Under the pieces are notes generated by a model that was not told the DNA's origin, did no database searches, and saw only the letters and a program-made list of their open reading frames with translations. The position numbers and the translations under genes are program-made. DNA of 64,000 bases from Saccharothrix sp. (GTDB taxonomy: Bacteria > Actinomycetota > Actinomycetes > Mycobacteriales > Pseudonocardiaceae), in assembly GCF_031180885.1 (NCBI RefSeq), contig NZ_JAPSLK010000013.1:1-64000 (forward strand). Direction: 5' to 3'. Positions 1 to 9,104 of the stretch are shown here, piece by piece; position 1 is the stretch's first letter, and each line of letters opens with the position of its first letter.

Positions 1-1
1 G

Positions 2-535
<534 letters not shown>

Positions 536-620
536 CGCACGAACACCTCCAACCCTTCAGCTGGCAAAAATTCTTAATTCACTGAAGGAAAATTTCTCCT
601 CGTCGGTGAGATCGTCACGA

Positions 621-661
621 CGACCCCGGCGGCCGGCCCCCTCTCCCGGCCGCCGGGGTCG
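621..661 (+). terminator. Long GC hairpin, terminator after the xylanase
   Basis: A perfect 16-bp inverted repeat (621-636 with 646-661) surrounds a 9-nt pyrimidine loop, 86 bp after the xylanase stop. It has no long T-run, as is common for actinomycete terminators. It insulates the xylanase from the ABC operon. Confidence 0.8.
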
Positions 662-698
662 CGACGTCTCCGCGCCTCGGCGTCTCCACGTCACCGCA

Positions 699-814
699 TC
701 GAAGCGTTTCACCGAACAGACCGTCGAACGATTCGACACTCCCCCACCTTCCCTCGGAAGGCTGTTGCGCTCCCGGCAGGTGACCTTCTACGGTGCATCA
801 TCGAAGCGCTTCGA
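699..814. promoter_or_regulatory. Three LacI-type operator palindromes before the sugar ABC operon
   Basis: TCGAAGCGCTTCGA (801-814) is a perfect 14-bp palindrome with the central AAGCGCTT typical of LacI/CebR-type operators. TCGAAGCGTTTCAC (699-712) is a near match. GTCGAACGATTCGAC (723-737) has perfect 6-bp arms around 3 bp. All lie within 140 bp upstream of the binding-protein start and suggest repression released by an oligosaccharide. No LacI-family gene sits next to them. A similar core, AAGCGCTT, occurs at 39802-39809 before the second xylanase. Confidence 0.65.
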
Positions 815-834
815 CAGCCACCGTGGAGGGATCG

Positions 835-2109
835 ATGCCCAAGCGACTCCTGGTAGCCGCCGTCGCGGCACTGCTGGCCGTGACGGGCTGCGGCGCCTCG
901 GACGAGCCCTCCGACAACACCTTCACGCTCTGGCACTTCGAAGGGCCGGACAGCGCGATGGGTGTCGCGTGGGCCGAGGCGATCAAGCAGTTCGAGGCCT
1001 CCCACCCCGGTGTCAAGGTGGTGTTCGAGGAGAAGGGCTTCGAGCAGACCCAGAAGACCGGCGCCCTGGTGCTCAACTCCAAGGACGCGCCGGACCTCAT
1101 GGAGTACCCCAAGGGCAACGCCACCGCCGGACTGCTGTCCAAGCAGGGCCTGCTCACCGACCTGAGCGACGAGGTCGCCGAACGCGGCTGGGACAAGAAG
1201 CTCGGACCGGGCATCGACACCACCGCCCGCTACGACGAGCGCGGCGTGATGGGTTCCGGCAAGTGGTTCGGCATCCCCAACTACGCCGAGTACATCACGG
1301 TCTACTACAACAAGGACATGTTCGACCGGCAGGGCCTGGCCCTGCCCACCACGCTGGACGAGCTGACCGCCGCGATGGACCGGTTCGTCGCCGCCGGGAT
1401 CACCCCGCTGGCCACGGCGGGCCAGGAGTACCCGGCGCAGCAGGTGCTCTACCAGCTCGCGCTGACCAAGGCCGACCGCGGCTGGGTGGACCGCTTCCAG
1501 CGCTACACCGGCCAGGTCGACTTCCACGACGCCGCGTGGACCTACGGGGCCACCACGTTCGCCGAGTGGGTGCGCAAGGGCTACGTGTCCAAGGACAGCG
1601 CCGGGCTCAAGGCCGAGGACATGGGGCTGGCGTTCATGCAGGGCAAGCACCCGATCATGGTCAGCGGCACGTGGTGGTACGGCCGGGTGCGCGCCCAGGT
1701 CAAGGACTTCGCGTGGGTGTCCGCGCGGTGGCCGGGCATGACGGCGGGCTCCAGCGGCAACATGTGGGTGGTGCCCAAGGGCGCCAAGAACAAGCAGTTC
1801 GCCTACGACTTCATCGACATCACCCTGTCCCCCGCCGTCCAGGACAAGCTGCGCGACGCGGGCGGCGTGGCCGTCGCGCCCGGCGCCGCCCCCGCCGCGG
1901 ACCCGGCGACCCGGCAGCTCAACGACGACTACCAGGCGCTGCGCGACGGCGACCGGTTGGCGTTCTACCCGGACTGGCCCGTGCCCGGCTACTACGACGT
2001 TCAGGTCTCGGCGGTGCAGAAGCTCATCACCGGTGACGCCGACCCGAAGCAGGTCCTGGACGAGCTGGCCGGGCCGTACCGCGAGCACGTCGCGAGCCTC
2101 GGCGGATGA
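835..2109 (+). CDS. Sugar ABC transporter substrate-binding lipoprotein
   Basis: A 424-residue extracellular solute-binding protein (SBP family 1) that captures a sugar or oligosaccharide for import. The ATG at 835 was chosen because GGAGGG lies at 825-830 and the protein then begins with a positively charged n-region, a hydrophobic segment and a lipobox (VTGC near residue 19), so it is lipid-anchored. Internal ATGs and an earlier one at 793 lack this context. It overlaps the next permease by 4 bp (ATGA), so the three transporter genes are one operon with the ATPase supplied elsewhere (MsiK-type sharing is usual in actinomycetes). Neighbouring xylanase and alpha-xylosidase suggest xylo-oligosaccharides or xyloglucan fragments as ligand; this is inference. 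Confidence 0.93.
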   Translation: MPKRLLVAAVAALLAVTGCGASDEPSDNTFTLWHFEGPDSAMGVAWAEAIKQFEASHPGVKVVFEEKGFEQTQKTGALVLNSKDAPDLMEYPKGNATAGLLSKQGLLTDLSDEVAERGWDKKLGPGIDTTARYDERGVMGSGKWFGIPNYAEYITVYYNKDMFDRQGLALPTTLDELTAAMDRFVAAGITPLATAGQEYPAQQVLYQLALTKADRGWVDRFQRYTGQVDFHDAAWTYGATTFAEWVRKGYVSKDSAGLKAEDMGLAFMQGKHPIMVSGTWWYGRVRAQVKDFAWVSARWPGMTAGSSGNMWVVPKGAKNKQFAYDFIDITLSPAVQDKLRDAGGVAVAPGAAPAADPATRQLNDDYQALRDGDRLAFYPDWPVPGYYDVQVSAVQKLITGDADPKQVLDELAGPYREHVASLGG

Positions 2110-2996
2110 GCGCGCTCCGCGAGCGCCGGTCCTACCTGCTCTACCTGGTGCCCGGCGGGTTGTTGCTGCTCGCGGTGATCCTGGTGCCGTTCGGGATGAA
2201 CATCGGCATCAGCTTCACCGAGTGGACGGGTGTGGGCGAGCCGGAGTGGGTCGGCGCCGAGAACTACCTGAGGTTGTTGTCGGACGGGACGTTCTGGGCG
2301 TCCTTCCGGCACAACGTGGCGCTGGTCGTGGCGATGGCGGTGGTGCCCACCCTGCTCGGCCTGGTCGTCGCCGCCGCGCTGTTCGACCACATCGGCAAGC
2401 ACTTCGGGTCGCGCCACGCGGCCGTGCTGCGGGCGTGCGTGTACCTGCCGCAGGTGCTGCCGATCGCGGTGGCCGGGATCGTGTGGAGCTGGATCCTGGC
2501 CCCGAAGGACGGCGCGCTGAACGAGGTGCTGCGGGCGGTCGGGCTGGAAGCGTTGGCGCGCAACTGGTTGGGCGACCCGGACCTGGCGCTGTGGAGCCTG
2601 ATGGGCGTGCTGGTGTGGATGCAGCTCGGGTACCCGGTGGTGATCTTCATGGCCGGGATGGGGCGGCTCGACCCGGCCCTGCACGAGGCCGCCGAACTGG
2701 ACGGGGCGTCGTGGTGGGGCCGGTTCCGGCACGTCACCGTGCCCGGGTTGCGGCCGGAGATCTTCGTCGTGCTGCTGACGTGCACGATCGCCGCGTTGAA
2801 GGTGTTCGCGCCGATCTACGTGCTGACCCGGGGCGGACCGGGTGGTGCCACGAACGTGCCCGCGTACTACTCGTTCCAGAACTTCTTCGAGCGCACCCGG
2901 GTCGGGTACGGCGCGGCGATCGCGACCGTGCTCACCGTGCTGGTCCTGGTGCTCACCGCGGTGTTCCTGCGGGTGCAGCAGCGGGGTGAGCGCTGA
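2106..2996 (+). CDS. Carbohydrate ABC transporter permease (MalF-like)
   Basis: A 296-residue inner-membrane permease with about six hydrophobic helices. The EAA loop that docks the ATPase is visible as HEAAELDGASWWGRFRHVTVP around residues 196-216. Its start codon overlaps the binding-protein stop (ATGA) and its stop overlaps the next start (TGATG), so translation is coupled. It forms the channel with the following permease. Confidence 0.95.
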   Translation: MSALRERRSYLLYLVPGGLLLLAVILVPFGMNIGISFTEWTGVGEPEWVGAENYLRLLSDGTFWASFRHNVALVVAMAVVPTLLGLVVAAALFDHIGKHFGSRHAAVLRACVYLPQVLPIAVAGIVWSWILAPKDGALNEVLRAVGLEALARNWLGDPDLALWSLMGVLVWMQLGYPVVIFMAGMGRLDPALHEAAELDGASWWGRFRHVTVPGLRPEIFVVLLTCTIAALKVFAPIYVLTRGGPGGATNVPAYYSFQNFFERTRVGYGAAIATVLTVLVLVLTAVFLRVQQRGER

Positions 2997-3808
2997 TGCG
3001 GCGGCACGCGGTGCTGTGGTCCATGGTCGTGCTCGCGGTGGCGATGGTGACGCCGTTCGTGATCGTGGCGCTCAACGCGGTGAAGACGCCCGAGGAGTAC
3101 TCCAGCGGCGGCCCGCTGCGCCTGCCCGAGGGCGTCTCGCTGGACGGCATCATCGCCTTCTGGGACCGCGTCGACTACGGCGAGAAACTGCTCAACAGCG
3201 CGGTGATCAGCGGGTCCGTGGCGGTGCTGGCGGTCGTGGTGTCGGTGTTCAACGCCTACGCGCTGGGCATCGGCCGGGTGCGCGGCCGGCTGTGGGTGCT
3301 GGTCGTGTTCCTCACCGCGAACACCCTGCCGCAGGAGGCGCTGGTCTACCCGCTGTACTACATCGCCAACGAGGTCGGGCTGTACGACACCAAGCTCTCG
3401 GTGATCATCGTGTTCACCGCGATCCAGTCCGCGTTCGGCACCTACCTGCTCACCTCGACGCTCAGCGGCTTCCCGCGCGAACTGCTGGACGCCGCCCGCA
3501 TCGACGGGGCGACGAAGTGGCAGGCGCTGGTGCGGGTCGTGGTGCCGATCAGCAGGCCCACCCTGGGCGTGCTGTTCGTGTTCTTCTTCATCTGGACCTG
3601 GAACGAGTTCTTCCTGCCGCTGGTGCTGCTGATCTCCAACGAGAACCAGACGGTGCCCGTGGCGCTGGGCGTGCTCCAGGGCCAGCGGCTGATGGACGCG
3701 ACCATGACCAGCGCCTCGGCGCTGCTCGGCGTCGTCCCCGCCATCGCCTTTTTCCTCATCTTCCAACGCGCATTGACCCGCGGTATCACGGTGGGAGCGG
3801 TCAAGTGA
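2996..3808 (+). CDS. Carbohydrate ABC transporter permease (MalG-like)
   Basis: A 270-residue second permease of the importer. The EAA motif appears as LLDAARIDGATKWQALVRVV around residues 163-182, followed by a hydrophobic stretch and the ending RALTRGITVGAVK typical of the MalG/CUT1 class. Its start shares one base with the stop of the first permease. No ATP-binding subunit follows; the 202 bp to the alpha-xylosidase carry no convincing gene. Confidence 0.95.
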   Translation: MRRHAVLWSMVVLAVAMVTPFVIVALNAVKTPEEYSSGGPLRLPEGVSLDGIIAFWDRVDYGEKLLNSAVISGSVAVLAVVVSVFNAYALGIGRVRGRLWVLVVFLTANTLPQEALVYPLYYIANEVGLYDTKLSVIIVFTAIQSAFGTYLLTSTLSGFPRELLDAARIDGATKWQALVRVVVPISRPTLGVLFVFFFIWTWNEFFLPLVLLISNENQTVPVALGVLQGQRLMDATMTSASALLGVVPAIAFFLIFQRALTRGITVGAVK

Positions 3809-4010
3809 TGATCGCGTCGCGCCGAGCCGCACCGGCCACGGATCACCGGCATTCCCGGTCCCCCTCGTACTTCGCCGGGTCGTGTGGCGGCGTGCCTTGT
3901 CGATCGTCAAGGGATACATCGAGCAGCAGAAACGTCCCGACCCCCGCGGACGAAACGGGGTCGGGTACTCCTGGCCGGGAACGGCCAGGCTTTCGCCGAT
4001 TGGAGTTCGG

Positions 4011-6302
4011 GTGAAGTTCAGCGACGGGTACTGGCTGCTGCGGCCCGGGGTCGAGGCGACTCACCCGGTCGGGGTGCACGACGTCACCGCGGGAGACGGG
4101 GAGGTCGTCGTGCACGCGGCGACGCGTCCGATCCGGCACCGCGGCGACATGCTCAAGGGACCGATGGTCACCCTGGGCCTCACGTCCCCGATGGCGGACG
4201 TGGTCGGGGTCGAGATCACGCACTTCTCCGGCGGCCGGCCGCAGGAGCCCTCGTTCGGCCTCGCCGCCGACGCCGGGCACGAGGCCAAGGTGGTGGAGGA
4301 CGACGCCGGCGTGGTGCTGACCGCGGGCGCGTTGTCGGTCCGCGTGCACAAGGGCGAGCAGTGGCAGGTCGACTTCACCGCCGACGGCCGGCTGCTGACC
4401 ACCAGCGGCTTCAAGGGCATGGGGTTCATGACCCTCGACGGCACGCACCACGTCCGCGAGCAGCTCGTCCTCGGCGTCGGGGACGCGGTCTACGGGCTGG
4501 GCGAGCGGTTCGGGCCGCTGGTGAAGAACGGCCAGACCGTCGACATCTGGAACGCCGACGGCGGCACCAGCAGCGAGCAGGCGTACAAGAACGTCCCGTT
4601 CTTCCTCACCAACGCCGGCTACGGCATCTTCGTCGACCACCCCGGGCTGGTCTCGTTCGAGGTGGGCTCGGAGGCGGTGTCGAAGGTCGGGTTCAGCGTC
4701 GAGGGACACTCCCTGCGCTACTACCTGATCTACGGGCCGACGCCCCGCGAGATCCTGCGCAAGTACACCGCGCTCACCGGGCGGCCCGCGCTGCCGCCCG
4801 CGTGGTCGTTCGGGCTGTGGCTGTCCACGTCGTTCACCACGGACTACGACGAGAAGACGGTCAACGGGTTCATCGACGGCATGGTCGAGCGGGACCTGCC
4901 GCTGAGCGTGTTCCACTTCGACTGCTTCTGGATGCGCGACTTCCACTGGTGCGACTTCGAGTGGGACCCGCGCACGTTCCCCGACCCGGAGGGGATGCTG
5001 GCCCGGCTGAAGGAGCGCGGGCTGCGGGTCTCGGTGTGGATCAACCCCTACATCGCGCAGCGCTCGCCGCTGTTCGCCGAGGGCGCCGCGCACGGGTACC
5101 TGCTGCGCCGGCCCAACGGGGACGTGTGGCAGTGGGACCTGTGGCAGCCGGGCATGGCGCTGGTGGACTTCACCAACCCGGCGGCCCGCGAGTGGTACGC
5201 GGGCAAGCTGGAGGCGTTGCTGGACCAGGGCGTGGACTGCTTCAAGACCGACTTCGGCGAGCGCGTCCCGACCGACGTGGTCTACCACGACGGCTCCGAC
5301 CCGGAGCGGATGCACAACTACTACACGTACCTCTACAACAAGACCGTGTTCGACCTGCTGCGCCGGCGGCGCGGCGAGGGCGAGGCGGTGGTGTTCGCCC
5401 GGTCGGCCACGGCCGGCGGCCAGCAGTTCCCGGTGCACTGGGGCGGGGACTGCGAGGCGACCTACGAGTCGATGGCGGAGAGCCTGCGCGGCGGGCTGTC
5501 GCTGGGCCTGTCCGGGTTCGGGTACTGGAGCCACGACATCGGCGGGTTCGAGGGCACGCCGACGCCCGCGTTGTTCAAGCGGTGGATCGCGTTCGGCCTG
5601 CTGTCCTCGCACAGCCGGTTGCACGGCAGCCACTCCTACCGGGTGCCGTGGCTGTTCGACGAGGAGTCGGTGGACGTCCTGCGGCGGTTCGTGAAGCTGA
5701 AGCTGACGCTGATGCCGTACCTGGACCGGGCGGCGCGGCAGGCCACGGCGGAGGGCGTGCCGATGATGCGGGCGATGGTGCTGGAGTTCCCGGACGACCC
5801 GGCGTGCGTGCACCTGGAGCGCCAGTACATGCTCGGCGACGACCTGCTCGTGGCTCCGGTGTTCTCCGACGACGGCGATGTGGCGTACTACGTGCCCGAG
5901 GGCGCGTGGACGCACCTGCTGACCGGCGAGGTCGTGCAGGGTCCGCGCTGGGTCCGGGACCGCTGCGACTTCCTGACCGCGCCGGTGTTGGTGCGGCCCA
6001 ACACCGTCCTGCCGGTGGGCGCGGTGGACGACCGGCCGGACTACGACTACGCCGAGGGTGTCACCCTGCGGGCGTATCAGCTGTCCGAGGGCGAGCACGT
6101 GACCGTGGTGGGCGGCACGACGTTCCGCGCGGTGGTCCAGGGCGGCGAGATCCGGGTGACGGCCGAGTCCGCGCCCTCCCGGTGGCGGCTGCTGCTCGTC
6201 GGCGCGGAGTCGGTCGAGTCGGTGGACGGCGGTGAGGTCGTCGCCGACCGGGCGGGGGTGCTCATCGAGGCGGGCGGCGACGCGGTGACCGTGCGGGCCT
6301 GA
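4011..6302 (+). CDS. yicI: GH31 alpha-xylosidase (YicI-like)
   Basis: A 763-residue cytoplasmic glycoside hydrolase that releases alpha-linked xylose from xyloglucan or isoprimeverose-type oligosaccharides. The GTG at 4011 was chosen because GGAG lies 5 bp upstream and the protein then starts KFSDGYWLLRPGV, the conserved YicI N-terminus. The nucleophile Asp is in CFKTDFGERVP and the acid/base Asp in WGGDCEATYESMAESLRGG, both in the YicI-type rather than alpha-glucosidase form. No signal peptide is present, which fits hydrolysis after import by the upstream ABC transporter. Length and motifs match the family, so the gene looks intact. Confidence 0.93.
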   Translation: MKFSDGYWLLRPGVEATHPVGVHDVTAGDGEVVVHAATRPIRHRGDMLKGPMVTLGLTSPMADVVGVEITHFSGGRPQEPSFGLAADAGHEAKVVEDDAGVVLTAGALSVRVHKGEQWQVDFTADGRLLTTSGFKGMGFMTLDGTHHVREQLVLGVGDAVYGLGERFGPLVKNGQTVDIWNADGGTSSEQAYKNVPFFLTNAGYGIFVDHPGLVSFEVGSEAVSKVGFSVEGHSLRYYLIYGPTPREILRKYTALTGRPALPPAWSFGLWLSTSFTTDYDEKTVNGFIDGMVERDLPLSVFHFDCFWMRDFHWCDFEWDPRTFPDPEGMLARLKERGLRVSVWINPYIAQRSPLFAEGAAHGYLLRRPNGDVWQWDLWQPGMALVDFTNPAAREWYAGKLEALLDQGVDCFKTDFGERVPTDVVYHDGSDPERMHNYYTYLYNKTVFDLLRRRRGEGEAVVFARSATAGGQQFPVHWGGDCEATYESMAESLRGGLSLGLSGFGYWSHDIGGFEGTPTPALFKRWIAFGLLSSHSRLHGSHSYRVPWLFDEESVDVLRRFVKLKLTLMPYLDRAARQATAEGVPMMRAMVLEFPDDPACVHLERQYMLGDDLLVAPVFSDDGDVAYYVPEGAWTHLLTGEVVQGPRWVRDRCDFLTAPVLVRPNTVLPVGAVDDRPDYDYAEGVTLRAYQLSEGEHVTVVGGTTFRAVVQGGEIRVTAESAPSRWRLLLVGAESVESVDGGEVVADRAGVLIEAGGDAVTVRA

Positions 6303-6307
6303 CCTGA

Positions 6308-6339
6308 GCGGCGGGAGGTCGGGGCCGACCTCCCGCCGC
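6308..6339. terminator. Bidirectional hairpin between convergent GH31 and P450
   Basis: A perfect 15-bp inverted repeat (6308-6322 with 6325-6339) lies in the 42-bp gap between two convergent genes and should stop transcription from both sides. Confidence 0.85.
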
Positions 6340-6344
6340 GGGCC

Positions 6345-7571
6345 TCACCACACGACCGGCAGCTCGTGCACGCCGAACAGGGCGCTGTCGTGCTTGTAGG
6401 ACAGCTGGTCGATCGGCACCGCCGGGCGCAGGTCGGGGAACCGGCGGAACAGGCTCTCGAACACGACCTCCAGCTCCACCCGGGCGAGGTTCTGGCCCAG
6501 GCACTGGTGCAGGCCGTACCCGAACGCCAGGTGGCCGCGGTTGGGGCGGTGGATGTCGAAGGTCGCCGGGTCGTCGTAGACCTCCTTGTCCCGGTTGGCC
6601 GAGCCGGTCAGGAAGTACAGGCCCTCGCCGGCGGCGATCCGCTGCCCGCCGATCTCGACGTCCTCCTTGGCGATGCGCGGCGAGAGCAGGTCGCCGATGC
6701 CCAGGTAGCGCAGCAGCTCGTCCACCGCGGCCGGCCACCGGGTGGGGTCGGCGGCCAGCTCGGCCAGGGCGTCCCGGTTCTCGGTGAGCACGAGCGCGCC
6801 GAGGGCGATCATGTTCACGGTCGCCTCGTGCGAGGCGTTCAGCACGCTCTGCGCCGCGCCGGCCAGGTCGACGTCGTCCAGCTCCAGCTCGGCGGGCGCG
6901 TTGGCGAGCTTGGTCAGGACGTCGTCGCCGGGGTTCTGCCGCTTGTCCTTGAGCAGCCCGACCATGTAGGTGCGCAGCTCCATGACCGCGTTGCGCAGGT
7001 CCTCCCGCGTGCTGCCCCGGTGCAGCATGACCGCCGCGCGGGACTGGAAGAACTCGTGGTCGGAGTTGGGCACGCCGAGGATCCCGCAGACCACTGTGGA
7101 CGGCACCGGCAACGCCACCAGGCGGACCAGGTCGGCCGGCTGGCCGCTGTCGGCCAGGTCGTCCAGCGCGCTGTCGACGATGCCCTGGATCCACGGGCGC
7201 AGGGCGCGGGCCTTGCGCATGGTGAAGTCGGGTGCCAGCAGCTTGCGGTACACGTCGTGCTCGGGCGGGTCCATGCGGACGAACGAGGACCTTCTCCCCA
7301 CCTTGTCCACACCGGAACCGCCCGGCATCGGTATGCCCGGGATGCTGCCGTCGCAACTGATCCGCGGGTCGACGAGCCCCGCCTGGACGTCCGCGTGCCG
7401 CGCGACCAGCCACACCGCGCTGCCGTCGGCGAGCACCGCCCGCGACACCGGCTCGGCCGCGCGCAGCGCCTCGTACTCCGCCGGGACGTCGAAGGGGCAC
7501 CCGGAACGCCGCATCGGGAACGACCTCGTCCCGGCTCCGTTCTCCGACGTGGTGATGTCCGACTCCGCCAT
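6345..7571 (-). CDS. Cytochrome P450, CYP107/EryF-like
   Basis: A 408-residue soluble bacterial P450. The ATG at 7571 has GAGGGAG just upstream. The heme-binding loop is FGYGLHQCLGQNLAR, with ELLRYL as the ExxR motif. The I-helix reads NASHEATVN: the usual acid/alcohol threonine is replaced by alanine, as in erythromycin EryF (CYP107A1), whose substrate provides the missing hydroxyl. A macrolide-type glycosyltransferase is encoded next on the same strand, but no polyketide synthase is visible, so a role in tailoring or xenobiotic modification is open. Ferredoxin and reductase partners are not nearby. Confidence 0.92.
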   Translation of the reverse strand: MAESDITTSENGAGTRSFPMRRSGCPFDVPAEYEALRAAEPVSRAVLADGSAVWLVARHADVQAGLVDPRISCDGSIPGIPMPGGSGVDKVGRRSSFVRMDPPEHDVYRKLLAPDFTMRKARALRPWIQGIVDSALDDLADSGQPADLVRLVALPVPSTVVCGILGVPNSDHEFFQSRAAVMLHRGSTREDLRNAVMELRTYMVGLLKDKRQNPGDDVLTKLANAPAELELDDVDLAGAAQSVLNASHEATVNMIALGALVLTENRDALAELAADPTRWPAAVDELLRYLGIGDLLSPRIAKEDVEIGGQRIAAGEGLYFLTGSANRDKEVYDDPATFDIHRPNRGHLAFGYGLHQCLGQNLARVELEVVFESLFRRFPDLRPAVPIDQLSYKHDSALFGVHELPVVW

Positions 7572-7719
7572 GCCTACTCCCTCGCAAAAGACGATCCTTC
7601 GGGCCATGTCCGTCCCTCTACCGCAGAAGGGTGGGGCCGACCGGGGAACCGCCCGGTAATCAACCGGTACATCAGGCCTGGCCAGTGGATTCGCGGTGAA
7701 TGGAACCCGACTGTTCTGG

Positions 7720-7872
7720 ATGGCCGCGACTGACCAACCGCGATCGACCCTGCCCGCGGCCACCACCGACGGCACCCGCACCCGCGACCTCTGCGCGTAC
7801 CCGCGGGTCTCGCGGTACAAGGGGTACGGCGACCCGGCGGTGGCGTCGAGCTACCGCTGCACCCGCCGCTGA
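7720..7872 (+). pseudogene. C-terminal remnant of a tannase/feruloyl esterase
   Basis: A 50-codon reading frame whose end (TRTRDLCAYPRVSRYKGYGDP then ASSYRC) matches the C-terminal end of the tannase/feruloyl esterase family. There is no catalytic domain; the coherent reading may extend back to about 7693, and upstream sequence is P450 promoter DNA. It ends just before a strong terminator, as a real gene 3' end would. I read it as the tail left after deletion or rearrangement of a secreted esterase gene. Confidence 0.6.
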
Positions 7873-7882
7873 TCCACCGGGG

Positions 7883-7922
7883 AACCCCGCCCACCTGTCT
7901 TGGTGGGCGGGGTTCTTTCTTG
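7883..7922. terminator. Strong bidirectional terminator
   Basis: A perfect 13-bp stem (7883-7895 with 7902-7914) closes a 6-nt loop and is followed by a T-rich tract. It sits between the esterase remnant (plus) and the glycosyltransferase 3' end (minus). Confidence 0.9.
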
Positions 7923-7933
7923 TGCGTGGTCGC

Positions 7934-9073
7934 CTATGCGTAGTCGGCCAGGCGGCGGGCGACGTCGTGCGGCGAGGGCATCGCGGCCACCTCCGCGGCC
8001 ATCGCCTTCGCCGCCGCACGCACGGTCTCGTCGCTCAGCAGTCGGCGCGCCTTGGTCGCGACCACCTCGGCGGTCAGGTCGGCGGCGAGGACCTGGTCAC
8101 CCAGCCCGGCCGCGGTCACCACGTCGGCGTTGCTGAACTGGTCGGCGCCCTGCGGCAGGACCAGGTGCGGCACGCCGGTGGCGAACGTGCCCATCGTCGT
8201 GCCGGCCCCGCCGTGGTGCACCACGAGGTCCGTGTGCGGCAGGAGCTCGGCCTGCGGCAGCCACGGCAGCACGACCACGTTGTCCGGCACGTCCCCCAGC
8301 GCGTCCACCTCGACGCACCGCGCGGTGGACACCAGCACCTTGACCTCCAGCGTCGCCAGCCCCGCGATCGCCGTGCGTAACACCCCAGCGCTCCCGAACG
8401 CCGTGCCCAACGTCAAGTACACCAACGGTTCCCGGTGCTCCCGAACCCACGACGGCAGTTCACCGGGATCGGAGAACGGCACCGGCCGCAACGGGATGGT
8501 TTGCGACACCGCGAACTCCGGGTCCTGCACGGACGGCGGGCAGATGTCGAGGTAGGGGTTGCCCAGCGACATGATGTCACCGCCCGGCAACTCGACACCG
8601 AGATCAGCGGCCACCTCGTGCAGGTGTCTGCGCAGCACCTCGGGAGGTCCTGTGGGCCGCCACATCCGCCCGAACGAGTGGCACACGGCCGGCACGTCCG
8701 CAACTTTCGCCGCCAGCCCCGCGCCGGGGTTGGCGAGTTCGTGCACGACCAGGTCGGGCTTGTGGTCGACGATGATCGGCACCAGGTCCGCCGCACAGCT
8801 GCGCGGCAGTATCGACCCGAACACCGCCGAAACCCGCTCGGGCCGGAAGTCCGGCAGCTTGCGGGCGGCCGGCCCGGCGTCGGCCAACTCGAACGCCTGG
8901 AGCATGTCCATGCCACCGGGCACGTGCTCGATGCCGTACGCCGCCAGGGCGCTCGCGAAGGGGGCCGTGGTCACGAACGTGACGTCGTGGCCGACGTCGC
9001 GGGCGGCGATGGCGAGCGGGAGGAGGGGATAGGTGTGTCCGTGCGAGCCGAGGCTCGAGAAAAGGATGCGCAC
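7934..9073 (-). CDS. Macrolide/natural-product glycosyltransferase (GT1)
   Basis: A 379-residue cytoplasmic GT-B enzyme of the UGT/MGT family that transfers a sugar from a nucleotide donor to a small acceptor. The N-terminus MRILFSSLGSHGHTYPLLPL is the standard acceptor-side start with the catalytic His in SHGH. The donor-binding signature is VVHHGGAGTTMGTFATGVPH, followed by PQGADQFSNA. Length is normal. Such proteins glycosylate antibiotics either in biosynthesis or as self-protection/inactivation (OleD, Mgt). With no biosynthetic genes beside it, the acceptor cannot be named. Confidence 0.92.
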   Translation of the reverse strand: MRILFSSLGSHGHTYPLLPLAIAARDVGHDVTFVTTAPFASALAAYGIEHVPGGMDMLQAFELADAGPAARKLPDFRPERVSAVFGSILPRSCAADLVPIIVDHKPDLVVHELANPGAGLAAKVADVPAVCHSFGRMWRPTGPPEVLRRHLHEVAADLGVELPGGDIMSLGNPYLDICPPSVQDPEFAVSQTIPLRPVPFSDPGELPSWVREHREPLVYLTLGTAFGSAGVLRTAIAGLATLEVKVLVSTARCVEVDALGDVPDNVVVLPWLPQAELLPHTDLVVHHGGAGTTMGTFATGVPHLVLPQGADQFSNADVVTAAGLGDQVLAADLTAEVVATKARRLLSDETVRAAAKAMAAEVAAMPSPHDVARRLADYA

Positions 9074-9104
9074 CGGGAAAACCTAGTGACTTCCCCGGTG
9101 CTGG

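Noticed and set aside
606-2036. Long frames overlapping the sugar-binding protein
   Set aside because: Shadow frames; Arg/Gly/Pro-rich text without family motifs, whereas the lipoprotein frame has a ribosome site and lipobox.
3808-4014. 68-codon ORF after the second permease
   Set aside because: It starts at an ATG overlapping the permease stop but has no domain and ends inside the alpha-xylosidase start; probably chance.
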